The notes beneath the pieces are model-generated. The model worked only from the letters and a program-made list of their open reading frames with translations, did not search any database and was not told the origin of the DNA. Shown here one piece after another: positions 63,930 through 64,000 of a stretch of 64,000 nt of DNA. Both the position numbers and the translations under genes were made by a program. Each line of letters begins with the position of its first letter. Position 1 is the first letter of the stretch. Source of the DNA: Ichthyophis bannanicus (Eukaryota; Chordata; Amphibia; Gymnophiona; Ichthyophiidae); contig CM066031.1 of NCBI GenBank assembly GCA_033557465.1, positions 1,668,362,800 through 1,668,426,799 on the forward strand, written 5' to 3'.

Positions 63930-64000
63930 TTAACCTAATGCCAGTTCCTCAGGGATGGGGATGCTCCTCTGCACTGCTACATTGTGTAGGATGCAGCAGG
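63930..64000 (-). CDS. HARBI1-type Harbinger transposase, C-terminal end (partial)
   Basis: The minus-strand frame entering from the right edge reads CCILHNVAVQRSIPIPEELALG and stops at TAA 63930-63932. The C-x-LHN-x(5-7)-P-x-PEE pattern closes the DDE domain of HARBI1 and plant/animal Harbinger transposases. After the stop the same frame stays open (acidic, TDDDDGAEQ) to TAG at 63846-63848, so TAA may be secondary. The DDE residues themselves lie outside the window. Convergent with the Myb/SANT gene of element C. Confidence 0.8.
   Translation of the reverse strand, partial: CCILHNVAVQRSIPIPEELALG

Overview
The window looks like an intergenic, repeat-saturated stretch of a large tetrapod genome. 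I found no host protein-coding gene, rRNA, functional tRNA or CRISPR array. Nearly every stretch I can interpret is a transposable element or a fossil of one. The mixture is DIRS-type tyrosine-recombinase retrotransposons, CR1/L3 and L2 LINEs ending in short tandem octamers or AATAAA-like tails, tRNA-headed SINEs with L2-like tails, an L1/Tx1-type ORF1, Ty3/gypsy, PIF/Harbinger, Tc1 and hAT. It fits an amphibian, and a caecilian best. That assignment is inference from repeat content only.

Layout. (1) 1-4442: fossil of a Harbinger-type accessory gene (Myb/SANT DNA-binding protein) on + in three exons with consistent splice phase. (2) 5779-6830: fossil Tc1-like transposase. (3) 7132-11399: second Harbinger Myb/SANT gene on -, whose first intron holds a 93-bp-unit minisatellite (about 8450-11050) carrying a SINE. 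(4) about 11690-16069: non-autonomous Harbinger copy 1 (-), with an internal tandem duplication. (5) 16112-20917: L2 tail, SINE, hAT end fragment, CR1 copy 1 (17863-19394) and unassigned sequence. (6) 20936-24001: Harbinger copy 2 (+). (7) 24490-35265: Harbinger copy 3 (+), which contains a complete 5.66-kb DIRS element (26564-32227) and CR1 copy 2 (33318-34748). Copy 3 itself sits in a CR1 (24005-24489 plus 35266-35556).

(8) 35560-59460: a decayed Ty3/gypsy element split by an old DIRS element (36610-58276). That DIRS was in turn hit by a hAT element (36941-43483, holding Harbinger copy 4 at 40002-43322, a 450-bp palindrome, a G-run minisatellite and a 371-bp hAT MITE), a CR1 (about 46190-51370, itself holding a CR1 3' end and an L2), a foldback element (51627-52242), an LTR-like insertion (about 52610-53985), an L1/Tx1 ORF1 segment split by an L2 tail (55380-57330), and a SINE. 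(9) 59974-64000: third Harbinger accessory gene (+), converging on the 3' end of a HARBI1-type transposase (-) that runs off the window.

The genes do not form a host pathway. They are the replication and transposition machinery of several element classes. The best-preserved set is the DIRS at 26564-32227: gag with a CCHC knuckle, RT/RNase H, an intact-looking tyrosine recombinase, inverted terminal repeats, and an internal complementary region whose junction matches both element ends to the base. Target-site duplications at several insertions, and an empty paralogous site for this DIRS, make the order of insertions readable.
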